This document shows, piece by piece, positions 23,342 through 32,769 of a stretch of DNA of 64,000 bases (its first letter is position 1; every line of letters begins with the position of its first letter). A model generated the notes under the pieces. The model was not told the origin of the DNA. It made no database searches and saw only the letters and a program-made list of their open reading frames with translations. Made by a program: the position numbers and the translations under genes. This stretch comes from Fulvia fulva (lineage: Eukaryota; Ascomycota; Dothideomycetes; Mycosphaerellales; Mycosphaerellaceae), in the NCBI RefSeq assembly GCF_020509005.1, contig NC_063012.1:10106001-10170000 (forward strand). The letters are read 5' to 3'.

Positions 23342-24985
23342 ATGATCAAGCTGAAGCTGGGGAAGGGGACGCGCCCTGATGGCCAGGCGCCACCAAATGC
23401 TCCAGCACCCTCAGCAGCATCACCACAACCACAGACAACACCCGCTGCACCATCCGCGGTCCCCAAGCTGAAGCTACATGTCTCTCAACCGCCAACGCCC
23501 GTCGATCAGCCTGCGCAGGCTGCATTCCCATTCGCAGTAGATGACGGAGCAGAGAAGAAGAAGCGTCCCTATCAGCGCAAGCAAGATGGCCCAGGCAAGG
23601 GCAAAAAGCGCGCGGCCGACGATGACACATTACCACCGCCCGCCAAACGAAGTGCCAGTGGTGCACAACCCGCGCGCAAGATCTCGTTGAAACCGCCGGC
23701 GCCCGAGTCCAGCACGGCTGGTATGCCGAAACCGAAGCTTAGACTAGGAGCGGCAGCACCGACCAGAAAGCCATCAGTACCGAAGTTGCTGTCCGTGACC
23801 ACGCGAGGCCAAATACCAAAGCGCCCCAAGGGTGTCGGCTATGACTCCGAGGACTCGGACGTCGAAAAGGATCCGGCGATACAGCAGGCTCTTGTGCTAC
23901 GTATGGAGGATGGAGAAGACGCCGACTACCTACGCGATGCGATAGCAAATGGAAAGATTGGCGAGCCGCCCAGCCACGGAGGAGCAGAGGTCTCAATCAA
24001 GTTCCTCGAGAGGCATCTACGGCGTGCATTGATCAAGATACGCGGCAGAATGTACGGCGCGGTGTTGGTGGATCTCCCTACCATCGTGGAGTCGATGAAG
24101 AGTTTCGATAAGAAGGGGTGGTGGAAGGTCGCGGACATTGCGCAAATGCTACTGGTATTGGGGAAGTGCAATAGCGAAGAGGAGGCGAAGACACTACCGT
24201 TGCCACGAGAAGTGAACAAGGAAACCTCCCAGTATGCACACGGTCTGACACCTCCAATGCGCTGGGCACGCAAGCGACGTTTCCGGTCGAGGATGAATCA
24301 GTCCGAAGCCAATGCCATCGACGCGCAAGTTGCCAAACTGATTGAAGAAGATAAAGAGTGGGAGGAGAAGTACGGTGGGGAGGTGAAAACGATCGAAAGA
24401 CGGGAGCACGAGCAGTCTGCTGAGCCACAAGAATACGATGAGGATGACGATGCAGACGGTGAGGCGGTCGAGACTGTGGAGATGAATGGCCAAGATTACG
24501 ACGAGGACGATGAGGAAGACGAGGGCGATGATGACCTCGAAGCACAGCTAGGTCTAGCGCTGGACGAAGACAACGAGCCAATGTCTGAGCTCATTGCTGA
24601 GTCACCCGCCCCGATGGCAGATCAGGCAGCCTCCAACACTATAGCGGAACAGCTGGCACAGGACGACTCTTACGCTGCAACACCAGTGGGAACTCCAGCG
24701 GAAGAAATCGCCATGACACCCCAGCAGCAGTCCTCGGACGAGGAGTCCGACGAGGACGAAGACGACCCAGACGAGTACGATGAAGACGCCGCAGCCAGAG
24801 CCGCCGAGCGTGCACAGCAGATGGAGGAAGTCGCAGATCTGGAACGTGAAGTGGAGCGAGGACGACTGCGCATGCAGGCCATGAACAACCAGCTTCTCCG
24901 ACAGCGCGAGGCGCAGAAAGTGCTCGGGCTAGAGGAAGAGTTGACTGCGAAGAAACGTGCGCTAGGTCTTGAGGAGGCGGATTAA
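23342..24985 (+). CDS. TAF7: Transcription initiation factor TFIID subunit 7
   Basis: TAF7 (TAFII55) is the TFIID subunit that binds TAF1 and restrains its activity during pre-initiation. 547 aa, single exon, ATG at 23342. The N-terminal 155 residues are basic and Pro-rich with recurring short K-L-K-L motifs. The TAFII55 domain spans about residues 160-320: acidic opening GVGYDSEDSDVEKDPAIQQ, the core GRMYGAVLVDLPTIVESMK, the conserved ADIAQMLLVLGKC segment, and the closing GLTPPMRWARKRRFR. The C-terminal half is very acidic (Asp/Glu runs) and ends in a coiled coil at about 485-540. All typical blocks are present. Confidence 0.92.
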   Translation: MIKLKLGKGTRPDGQAPPNAPAPSAASPQPQTTPAAPSAVPKLKLHVSQPPTPVDQPAQAAFPFAVDDGAEKKKRPYQRKQDGPGKGKKRAADDDTLPPPAKRSASGAQPARKISLKPPAPESSTAGMPKPKLRLGAAAPTRKPSVPKLLSVTTRGQIPKRPKGVGYDSEDSDVEKDPAIQQALVLRMEDGEDADYLRDAIANGKIGEPPSHGGAEVSIKFLERHLRRALIKIRGRMYGAVLVDLPTIVESMKSFDKKGWWKVADIAQMLLVLGKCNSEEEAKTLPLPREVNKETSQYAHGLTPPMRWARKRRFRSRMNQSEANAIDAQVAKLIEEDKEWEEKYGGEVKTIERREHEQSAEPQEYDEDDDADGEAVETVEMNGQDYDEDDEEDEGDDDLEAQLGLALDEDNEPMSELIAESPAPMADQAASNTIAEQLAQDDSYAATPVGTPAEEIAMTPQQQSSDEESDEDEDDPDEYDEDAAARAAERAQQMEEVADLEREVERGRLRMQAMNNQLLRQREAQKVLGLEEELTAKKRALGLEEAD

Positions 24986-25064
24986 GAGTCAAAGTATAGA
25001 GAATAAGATATCCCATTGAAGGCTACCTAGTCAGCAGAAAGTACAGCCGCGTGCAGTCTTAGAT

Positions 25065-25470
25065 CTAAGCTAAATCATCCCACATCAGCGCAGCCTCAGC
25101 ATCTTCCACCACCCTCTGCACCAATTTCTCCACATCATTTTCCTCCCCCATTTCAATCTCAAAAAGTCGTGAAGAAGCAATAAACTAACGTGATGAGCAT
25201 ACTCCTCGCATACTCTGCAAAATTGTTACCTCGATTGATCGGCCAGTGGGTCACCAGGTGCGCTGCCTGGGTTAGGAGGAGATTTGCTATGTCGTGTTGT
25301 TGCTGTGCGGGTATGCTACTGAAGCATGAGAACTGGCAAGATTTTGCGACTTTACGAATCTCGGTGATGAGGGTGGTGAGGTGGCGTTGGAGGTGGGATG
25401 AGGCTGAGGATGCGAGGGAGGAATTGGAGGCTAGGTGTTCGATGGTGGGGAGGAGGGGGTTTGGGGGCAT
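25065..25470 (-). CDS. Small unrecognised gene, probably two exons
   Basis: The ATG at 25470 opens about 80 coding-like codons rich in Leu, Ala, Ser and Gln (amphipathic helices). A second coding-like stretch, 25065-25184, ends EDAEAALMWDDLA plus stop and is entered after a TTAG acceptor at 25185. The donor is not settled: GTAACA near 25230 is attractive but its phase fails, GTGACC about 25 bases further 5' fits the phase but is weak. I do not recognise the family; the acidic tail and small helical body would suit a subunit of a complex. The gene sits tail-to-tail with TAF7. Confidence 0.4.
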
Positions 25471-25870
25471 GATGGCTTTGTGTTAAGAGGAGTGTGGTGT
25501 TGGGAGGTGATGTGAGGATGTTCTTCTGCGTTAGGTTTCAGGGGGCAAACATCCTTGTGCCTTGTGGCCTTGCCACCTCTGGGCAAGGTATCGGAGACGA
25601 TGGTAAAACACGATCCAGGTGACAGAGATGGGAAAAGGATGCTTTCGTTGATGACATCTCATTTGCTTCATTACATATTACTGGTCTCTACCATACTGCT
25701 TTCTTCTGACGCATGCTTTCTACGTATCCCAAATCCATAAGATCGTAATCTGGCATGCAAGCACGATGTCACCATCTGCTGTACTATCGTGCAAAGATGG
25801 CTCCTGCCGTTGAGGTATAGTCGTTGCTCATATTAATCCTCCGCGAACCCAAAATCATTTGTCGTGTCGT
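25471..25870. other. Intergenic, no gene seen
   Basis: Four hundred bases between the small gene's start and the 3' end of the MARVEL-domain gene. No supportable frame. Confidence 0.5.
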
Positions 25871-26789
25871 CTAGTAGTTGGTGGCAGTGCCGGTGGTCCG
25901 GGCATCGTAACCATATGGGCTAACGCCAGTTCCTTGAGGCTGGGTGTAGTAGCCAGTGTGTGCGCCTGCTGGCTCGTGGGCGACCTTATCGTAGGTGCCA
26001 GTGTTGCCAACGGTGCTTCCCGTCAATCCAGTCTCGTGGCTTGGGCGCATGTCTGGTCCTGGGGCGGCGAGGCCACCAGCGCCGAGCTCGGTGTCGCGGG
26101 TGGTGGTGTCCTTTGGCTTTCTCTGCCAGAACTTCCTCTTGCCGAAGCCGGAGGTGTAGTTGTTCTTTGGGGATGGGCCGTAGCGCTTCTCCTTCTTGTG
26201 GTGTCGGACCAATGCGACTTGGAGACCTGCAGTGATCAGGAAGAGGATGGCGGCGATGATGGAGACGGCGAATGCGGCGGTGTTGAGCTTGCAGGCGGTG
26301 CGCAGGCTGACTGCGTAGGTGAGGTTCTCGTTGTCGCCAGCGCCGAAGTTACCGTAGCCTGAGGAATCGGTCGATGCTGGCCCGTTGCCCAGTGGAGTTC
26401 TCACGTTGCCACTGCAGCTTGATGCACCGTCCCTGGTAAGAATGGCAATGGCAATCATTCCACCGACGAACGCGACATCGAGAGCCTACAAATTATTAGT
26501 ATGCGCGTGACAGATCGACATAGACGCGTCCACTTACAATGGCCAGGAATGCGAGGAATGAGATACCGCCAAGGCAGCATGTCAAGAGCACTGCAAAGAT
26601 GAGGTACAGCACTGCAACTCCAGAGATACCCTCAACAGCCTTCCATCGCGTCGCAATGCCTGTGTTGCGATCCGCCAGGACAGCGAGGAAGTAGCTGTAG
26701 ATGCCGAGAATAACTGCAGCACATGCAAATAGCAGAGCGTACAAGAAGGTCTGAAAGAGGCGCAACGCGCCGCCTTTGAAGATGCCCAT
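25871..26789 (-). CDS. MARVEL-domain tetraspan membrane protein
   Basis: Complement(join(25871..26485,26538..26789)), 288 aa. The 52-bp intron is textbook: GTAAGT donor, TACTAAT branch, TTGTAG acceptor. Four hydrophobic helices are visible: about residues 8-32 (LFQTFLYALLFACAAVILGIY), 52-84, 85-100 (joined across the intron) and 143-168 (AFAVSIIAAILFLITAGLQVAL). Between helices 3 and 4 lies a Gly/Ser-rich loop, which is extracellular if the fold is typical. The cytosolic tail is long, basic then Gly/Tyr/Thr-rich. This is the layout of fungal MARVEL proteins (Nce102-like superfamily), associated with plasma-membrane microdomains or vesicle trafficking. The specific role is unknown. Confidence 0.8.
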
Positions 26790-27841
26790 TGTGGTGTATG
26801 GCAGAATCCGTCGAAAAGTCGTGCGAGTGCTGCGCTTGATGTCGGTGGTGTAGACTAGCTGTCACGCAGAGGTCGGACAGCGCGTGTAGATGTCGTTGTC
26901 GCGCAAGGTGGTGAGAGGGTTTTGATGGGCGCAAACTGGCGCCGCTACGTCACAACAGCCAAATCTTGTGCCGTGCCTGCTTTGTCGCAGCGCTGCGCCA
27001 CAAGATCATCGCCTCATTAATTTGCCGACCCGGTTCACCTGACGCCTCGTTTGACCTGTGGCAACGCTTGTTTTGCCCACCAGTGACTGCCGGCGGGTGT
27101 GCTGGTGCCTGCTTTTACCTTAGATCCGCACCGTTCAGCTGCTGTCGAAACTCAATCCTCGCGATCGAGTGGCTCAGCACTGCAAAGCGAACAACATCTC
27201 TGCTCCGCGGCATCTTCTTCATCGCGCCGGCATCACACGAATCGATGCCGCAGCAAACGCGCGACGGGCAGCAGCCACAATCACACTTCCAAGCAAGCTT
27301 TGAAGAGCACTGCAATCTTGTTTTGCCAACCGCACGCTCTTGCTTGGGTTTAGCTCTGGACATGGCTCATGACCAGCAGGATACTTGTGAAGACTACTTC
27401 GCACGTACATTTTGCCTGTACCGCTAGACCGAATCTCAGCAGGTGACCCCATCAGGTACAATTGTTAGTGTTCCTCCATGTGTCCGGTTGATGTCTGCAC
27501 ACACACGCTCACAATCGCTTATGCCATCCTGGTATGTGCGAACTAATCGATGATCCGGAGCGAAATCAAAGCCACCACTCATAGGTAACCTCAAGTTGCG
27601 GCGACATTAGGCATACGAAGGCCAGTGCTATAGGGAAGCGTACTCACGACTACGCACGACGACCTTCAGTGCCCACACGAACGGACGCAGGCGCCGGGAT
27701 TGCAACGATAGCATCTCCCTCACGTCATGCTATTCACCTTGATGGATGACACCAGACATCGAAATTGCAGTTTCGTGGACCTCCTTCTGCTACATGTATG
27801 CTTCGAAATGACGACCTCGCCATAACCTGCGACTCCCTCCA
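26790..27841. other. Intergenic, no gene seen
   Basis: About 1.05 kb holding the promoter of the MARVEL gene and the 3' flank of the BDH-like gene. A plus-strand frame at 26966-27427 has no start context or domain and I do not accept it. Confidence 0.5.
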
Positions 27842-29211
27842 CTACTTCTCACCACTGCCTCTCACCATGATCTTAACCTGATTTTCCTTGTCATTGATCA
27901 GTGTTAGAAACCCTTCCTCCCGCACTTGATCCATCTCAATCCGCTTGGTGATCATCTTGTGCGCCATGTCCAGCTGACCATCTGAAAGAGCATCGATCAC
28001 TTCCTGGAGATCGGCCTTCACGTAGGTCGCAACACCGAGATACTTTCTTTCTTTAAAGACGAGGTCATTTGGCCAGAGGGTACATCTGATGACTGTAAGC
28101 TCTCCCTCTTGACAGGTCGGGACTCTGGCTTACCTTTTCTCCCAGATTGCAATATTGACGTGTGTGCCGCGAGCCTTCAGAGCGTTTACTGCTGCATCTA
28201 AACCGACCTGCACGCCAGCAGCGTCAAAGGTCACGTCCACCCCTTTCTTGTTGGTCAGCTCGAGACATCTTGCAACGATGTCATCTTGCGTGGGATCTAG
28301 CACGACATGCGCTCCAAACTCCTTGGCGAAATCCTTCCGCATCTTCGAAACCTCAGAAACGATGATTTGAGGGCAGCCACGAGCTCGAAGGGCCTGGATC
28401 ACAGACAGACCAATGGGTCCTCCACCAAGGATCAAAGCCGTGTCTGTTCTCTTGAAGGGCGATGAATTCACGGCATGCCAGCCAACTGCCAAGGGCTCAA
28501 CGAGCGCTGTGTCCATCATCGTCAGCATCTTCAATCACAGCCGAATGATTGACTCACCAGCAACGTCCAAAGGTACATTGTCAGGGCAGTTGTACAGAGT
28601 GTACTCCGGAACGACCAGGTGCTCTGAAAGTCCACCGCCCCAACCTAGGGACCGTGTCCGGATCAGCACAACTCAGATACCAAATGGCATCGACACGATG
28701 TTACTGACCACTGAGACCTATAAACCCATTCGACCAACAACAGTTCACGAGGCCATCTTGGCATGCGCCACAGTCTCCGTCGAAGATGATGGGTGCAACA
28801 ACGACCCTACTGCCCACCTTGAATCTCTCCGAGACACCCTCACCGACCTCTTCGATGATTCCGGCAAATTCGTGCCCGAAAGTCAATGGAATTGTTTCAC
28901 CCGTGATCGGATGCGGAGTTGATTCTGGACAAAGAGATGGCCCACCCATGTATTCATGGAGGTCGCTTCCTAGCGATTCGTTCAGCGTCAAACTTGTCGG
29001 ATGGAACAACACCGAGTGGTCATACCACAAATCCCTATCGACGGTTCAGCGTCGATCTTCAGTTGGAACAATAGTCCATGGCCATACCACACCATGCAGG
29101 CTTCACTTTCACTTGACCAGGACCACACACTGGCTCTGGGATATCCTCGAAGCGGAGATCTTCCTTGCCATGGAATCGTACAGCCTTCATCGTCTTGTTC
29201 TGGTCTGACAT
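27842..29211 (-). CDS. Zinc alcohol dehydrogenase, (R,R)-butanediol dehydrogenase (BDH1) type
   Basis: Six exons: complement(join(27842..28085,28134..28506,28558..28644,28709..28969,29026..29034,29088..29211)), 365 aa. Such enzymes interconvert acetoin and 2,3-butanediol with NAD(H), in the cytosol. Catalytic-zinc motif WCGICGSDLHEY at residues 40-51, GHEFAG at about 77, structural-zinc cysteines in GDCGACQDGLVNCC, and Rossmann motif GGGPIGL. Exon 2 is a 9-nt microexon supplying Ile43, Cys44 and parts of two Gly codons; Cys44 is the expected zinc ligand. The introns on both sides (29035-29087 and 28970-29025) are homologous to each other. All joins keep phase and conserved blocks. Related sugar or polyol substrates remain possible. 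Confidence 0.88.
28970..29087 (-). repeat. Twin homologous introns flanking a 9-nt microexon
   Basis: Intron 1 (53 nt) and intron 2 (56 nt) share the start GTATGxCCA, a central TTGTTCCA, the branch region GACGCTGAAC and the end TCGxTAG in the same order and spacing. Both interrupt the exon sequence at TGTG^G. About two thirds of aligned positions match, unlike any other intron pair in the window. Confidence 0.75.
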
Positions 29212-30058
29212 GGTGCGAACTTGAACGATCAACAGAGAATTATCAAGTATGTTTGTCGAAAGTCTCAAGTTTGGCAGGAAAGACGACAGATTGCATTAGA
29301 GTCGATTCTACTCCGGAGGATATTCAGGCGACGCGTTTTACCTCATGTGGTCTGCCATGGCGGAAGTATGTTGCCTCGTCGCCGCTGCCCATACGCTGGT
29401 GACTGGAAAGCGGGGTGAGGGGCTTTGTGCTCGCGAGAAGCTCCTGCCAGTTCTGAATCTGGCAGGTCTGTCGAGAGCACAAACCTCAACATTAACAGAA
29501 GTGCCTGGAACTGACAGTGATTCGAGACCTTTGAGAGGAAGAACTGTAGACACAGCAAGACTCTCGTATGGCATCGAGGACCGAAGACCCACGACATCAA
29601 CCGGTTGAGCCTCGCACAAGGCATGGGTTGGGGGCCCGCTGAAGCTCCCCACGATGATGACGATGCTGCGGGGAGAATTGCAGCGATGCGGCTCTGCGGC
29701 CAGCACGCGTTCGAAGGACGATCGTCGCAAACACGAACATAAGCTCTCGAGCAGTCAGCTCCATGCGCGTCAATCAATAGTGGCCGGGCTCACTTGGGAC
29801 ATATTTCCTGAAGAAGAGAGCCTCAAACGAAGCCTACACGGAGCAAGACCTTCCAGTCTGTGGCAGGCACGGCAAACTGGCCAAGCTCTCAATGCTTGAC
29901 GATGCATGATATCACCTTCGCCTGCAGCTGGGTGTAGATTTTCCGACAGCGCATCCTGCCTTATAAGCTCCCGCGAGGTGAGACACTTTCCCTTAGTTCT
30001 ACAGTTTCACTTACTCAACACACGACTTCCACAACCACTACAGTCACATACCGCAAAG
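29212..30058. promoter_or_regulatory. Divergent promoter region, BDH-like / ADH6-like
   Basis: 847 bp between two divergent dehydrogenase starts. A TATA-like TATAAG lies at 29962-29967, about 97 bp before the plus-strand ATG, followed by a CA/CT-rich leader with CACACGACTTCCACAACCAC. No supportable gene inside. Confidence 0.5.
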
Positions 30059-31372
30059 ATGGTCTATCCAGATACCGCCGAGGGCTTCGTGATAAAAGAT
30101 CAGAAGCAATGGCAACAGTTCGAAAAGCAGGAGTTCAAATTGAAGCCCTTCGAAGATAGAGACATCGACATTGCAATTGAGTGCTGTGGTGTATGCGGGT
30201 CGGACGTTCACACCATCAACGGTTTGTCACTCACCACAGGCGCCATTGAGCACAACTGACAGGTCCAGGCGGCTGGGGCGACTGCCCACTCCCAATCTGC
30301 GTCGGCCACGAAGTCGTAGGCAAGGCGATAAAAGTTGGAAAAGATGTCAAGACAATCAAGGTCGGCGACCGTGTCGGTGTCGGTGCCCAGATCCAGGCCG
30401 ACCTGACCTGCAACAACTGCAAAGCAGACCAAGAAAACTACTGCCCCAACTCAGTAGACACATACGGTGCTCCATACAAGGATGGCACAATCTCGCAAGG
30501 TGGCTACGCCTCACACATTCGTGCCCACGAGTACTTCACCTTCAAGATTCCGGACAACATTGAGAGCGAGATTGCCGCACCTATGCTGTGCGCTGGTCTT
30601 ACGGTGTACAGCCCTCTGGTTCGTCTGGGAGCTGGGCCGGGCAAGAAGTTTGCTATTGTGGGAATGTAAGTGGCGGAAGAACTTTTTGTGACCCCCAACG
30701 GACAGCTTCGCTAACATCAGACACGACAGGGGTGGTCTTGGTCACTTCGCAGTGCTCTGGGCTGCGGCTCTTGGCGCGGAGGTCTACGTCCTCTCGCACA
30801 GCCCGAACAAGAAGGAGGATGCGCTCAAGATGGGCGCCAAGCACTTCATCGTCACGAACGATGAGGGCTGGCACAAGGATCTCGCTTTCACCTTCGACTT
30901 CATCCTCAACTGCGCCGATGCTACGCACAAGTTCAAGCTCACGGACTACTTCTCGACTCTGAAGGTTATGGGCAGATTCCACAATGTTGGCTTCGGTGAC
31001 CACCCTCTCCCAGAGATCATGGCGCAGGACTTTGCAAGCAATGGCTGCTACATTGGTGCTTCGCACATTGGCAATAGGCCTGAGATGCTGGCCATGTTCG
31101 ACCTTGCCTCGAAGCAGAACATCAAGAGCTGGGTGAGTAAAGTTCTGTACAGAAGCCTTGTTGAGACACCTGAGACACACTCAGGACGCCCATGGCTTCT
31201 GCCACATCATTTCGAGGCACTTAGGCTGACTTATCTTTCCTTTCATTAGATCAAGACCACACCAATAAGTGAAGAGGGCTGCAAGGAGGCTGTCACCGCC
31301 GTGTCAGAGAACACTGTGCGATACCGTTACGTCCTTACCGACTACGACAAGGTCTTTGGTAAGCGTGATTAG
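30059..31372 (+). CDS. NADP-type zinc alcohol dehydrogenase, ADH6/cinnamyl-alcohol dehydrogenase family
   Basis: Join(30059..30221,30263..30665,30730..31132,31250..31372), 363 aa; introns 41, 64 and 117 bp. The first intron is very short and uses GTTTGT. Catalytic zinc motif CGVCGSDVHT at about residues 45-54, GHEVVG at about 72, structural-zinc cysteines in TCNNCKADQENYC, Rossmann GMGGLGH at about 190, and the family ending PISEEGCKEAV...YDKVFG. Members reduce aliphatic and aromatic aldehydes with NADPH, which can help detoxify aldehydes. All zinc ligands are present. The substrate is not determinable from sequence. Confidence 0.88.
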
Positions 31373-31522
31373 ATAGGTGCTTGGTTACGACACTCGGCGT
31401 ACACCGGGTAACAAGGCGCAATACCACAACAACAAAATAGACGCGAAGTGAGGCCATGGCATAGGTCAAGCTGATGTACATTCCTTGCCGTTCTCATGTT
31501 CGTCCTTTGTGCTCAAGATGAT

Positions 31523-32769
31523 CTAGCTCAAATCCAGCACCACTCTACCAACCAGTTCACCACGGTCCATCTTCTCGAATGTCTCAGTCAACTGCTCCAT
31601 CTTTGCAGTCGTGAAATGTGTCTTCACCAGACCCCTCTCGGCGAATTCAAGAGTCTCAATGGCATCCTTACGATCACCAACCGCGACTCCCTTGATCGTC
31701 TGAGCCTTCGCTACCAGGAACTGAGGGTATGCCGTGGCGATGGGCTTGAGTTCGCCCTCCGGAAGACCGACGCAGACGCAGGTACCGCCGAACTTGAGGA
31801 GACCCATGGCGCTGTGATACTGTCAGTCATGTCCAAGTTACGAAAATCACGGTATGTTCACTCTCACCTCGCATAAGCTCCATTAGCAGCCGTAAGTACC
31901 AACACAGCCTGCGCACCCAGACCGCCCGTAACCTTCTTGACCTCCTCCTCCGCTTTACCCTGCGTATGATCGATGAAAACTTCAGCACCGCACTCTTTCA
32001 CAAGCTCCTGCTTGTTGCCAGCGTCAATGCCAATCACACGCATTCCCATACCACGCGCGGCGATTTGGACTGCGAGATGGCCGAGACCTCCTCCAGCGCC
32101 CAACAGCACGACCCAGTCGCCGGCTTTGGCGCCGGACTTGCGGAGCGCCGAGTAGACGGTTACGCCGGCGCAGAGCATGGGGGCTGCGGCGTCGGATGGG
32201 AGGCTGTCGGGGATGGGGGTTACGTAGCTGGCTGAGCCGAGGACGTATTGTTGGAATGTGCCTGTGGGAGGTTAGTGGGCTCTAGACGAGCAAGGCGTCA
32301 GGGGGCGATATTTCGTTACCAGGCGTGTAGTATCCTGAGACCTTCTGGTTGAAGCAGACGCCGTCGTGGCCTGCGTGGCATGCTGGGCAGGAGTCGCAGA
32401 TGGCGCTGATCTGGGATGTGTCAATGGCTGTCCCAATTGCATCACAACGATTCCAGTGAACATTCTTACCCATTTAATGCCAACACGGTCTCCAACCTTG
32501 ACGGAGCTCTGCTCAGCGCCAGGGCCCAACTTGACGACCTTACCAACACCCTCGTGTCCACCAACTTGTCCTGGCTGTGTCGGATATGGTAGACCTGCCC
32601 ATCTGTTCGTCATAACACCGAGATCACTGTGACATACTCCAGAGTGCGACAGGTTAATGAGAACCTCTCCTGGACCCGGCTCCGGAGTATCGAGCTCTAC
32701 AATCTTCGTTGAAACCTTTCCAGGCTCATCGTAGATGCAGGCCTTGTACTTCTTTGGGATGTCGACCAT
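31523..32769 (-). CDS. Alcohol dehydrogenase, ADH1 type
   Basis: Complement(join(31523..31811,31868..32261,32320..32410,32470..32769)), 357 aa; introns 56, 58 and 59 bp. This is the fungal ethanol/acetaldehyde NAD-dependent class. Catalytic zinc motif HSGVCHSDLG, then GGHEGVG; four structural-zinc cysteines in CDSCPACHAGHDGVC; the hallmark FNQKVSGYYTPGTFQQYV is read across intron 2; Rossmann motif GAGGGLGH. The ADH1-type end GLPEGELKPIATAYPQFLVA is intact. It converges on the ADH6-like gene with a 150-bp gap. The yeast-type tetrameric cytosolic enzyme is the expected form. Confidence 0.93.

Noticed and set aside
26966..27427. 153-codon plus frame upstream of the MARVEL gene
   Set aside because: Fragmentary composition, no domain; sits in the promoter of a divergent gene.
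27842..32769. Secondary-metabolite gene cluster around the dehydrogenases
   Set aside because: No polyketide or peptide synthase, P450, transporter or pathway regulator nearby; the three enzymes are ordinary primary-metabolism types.
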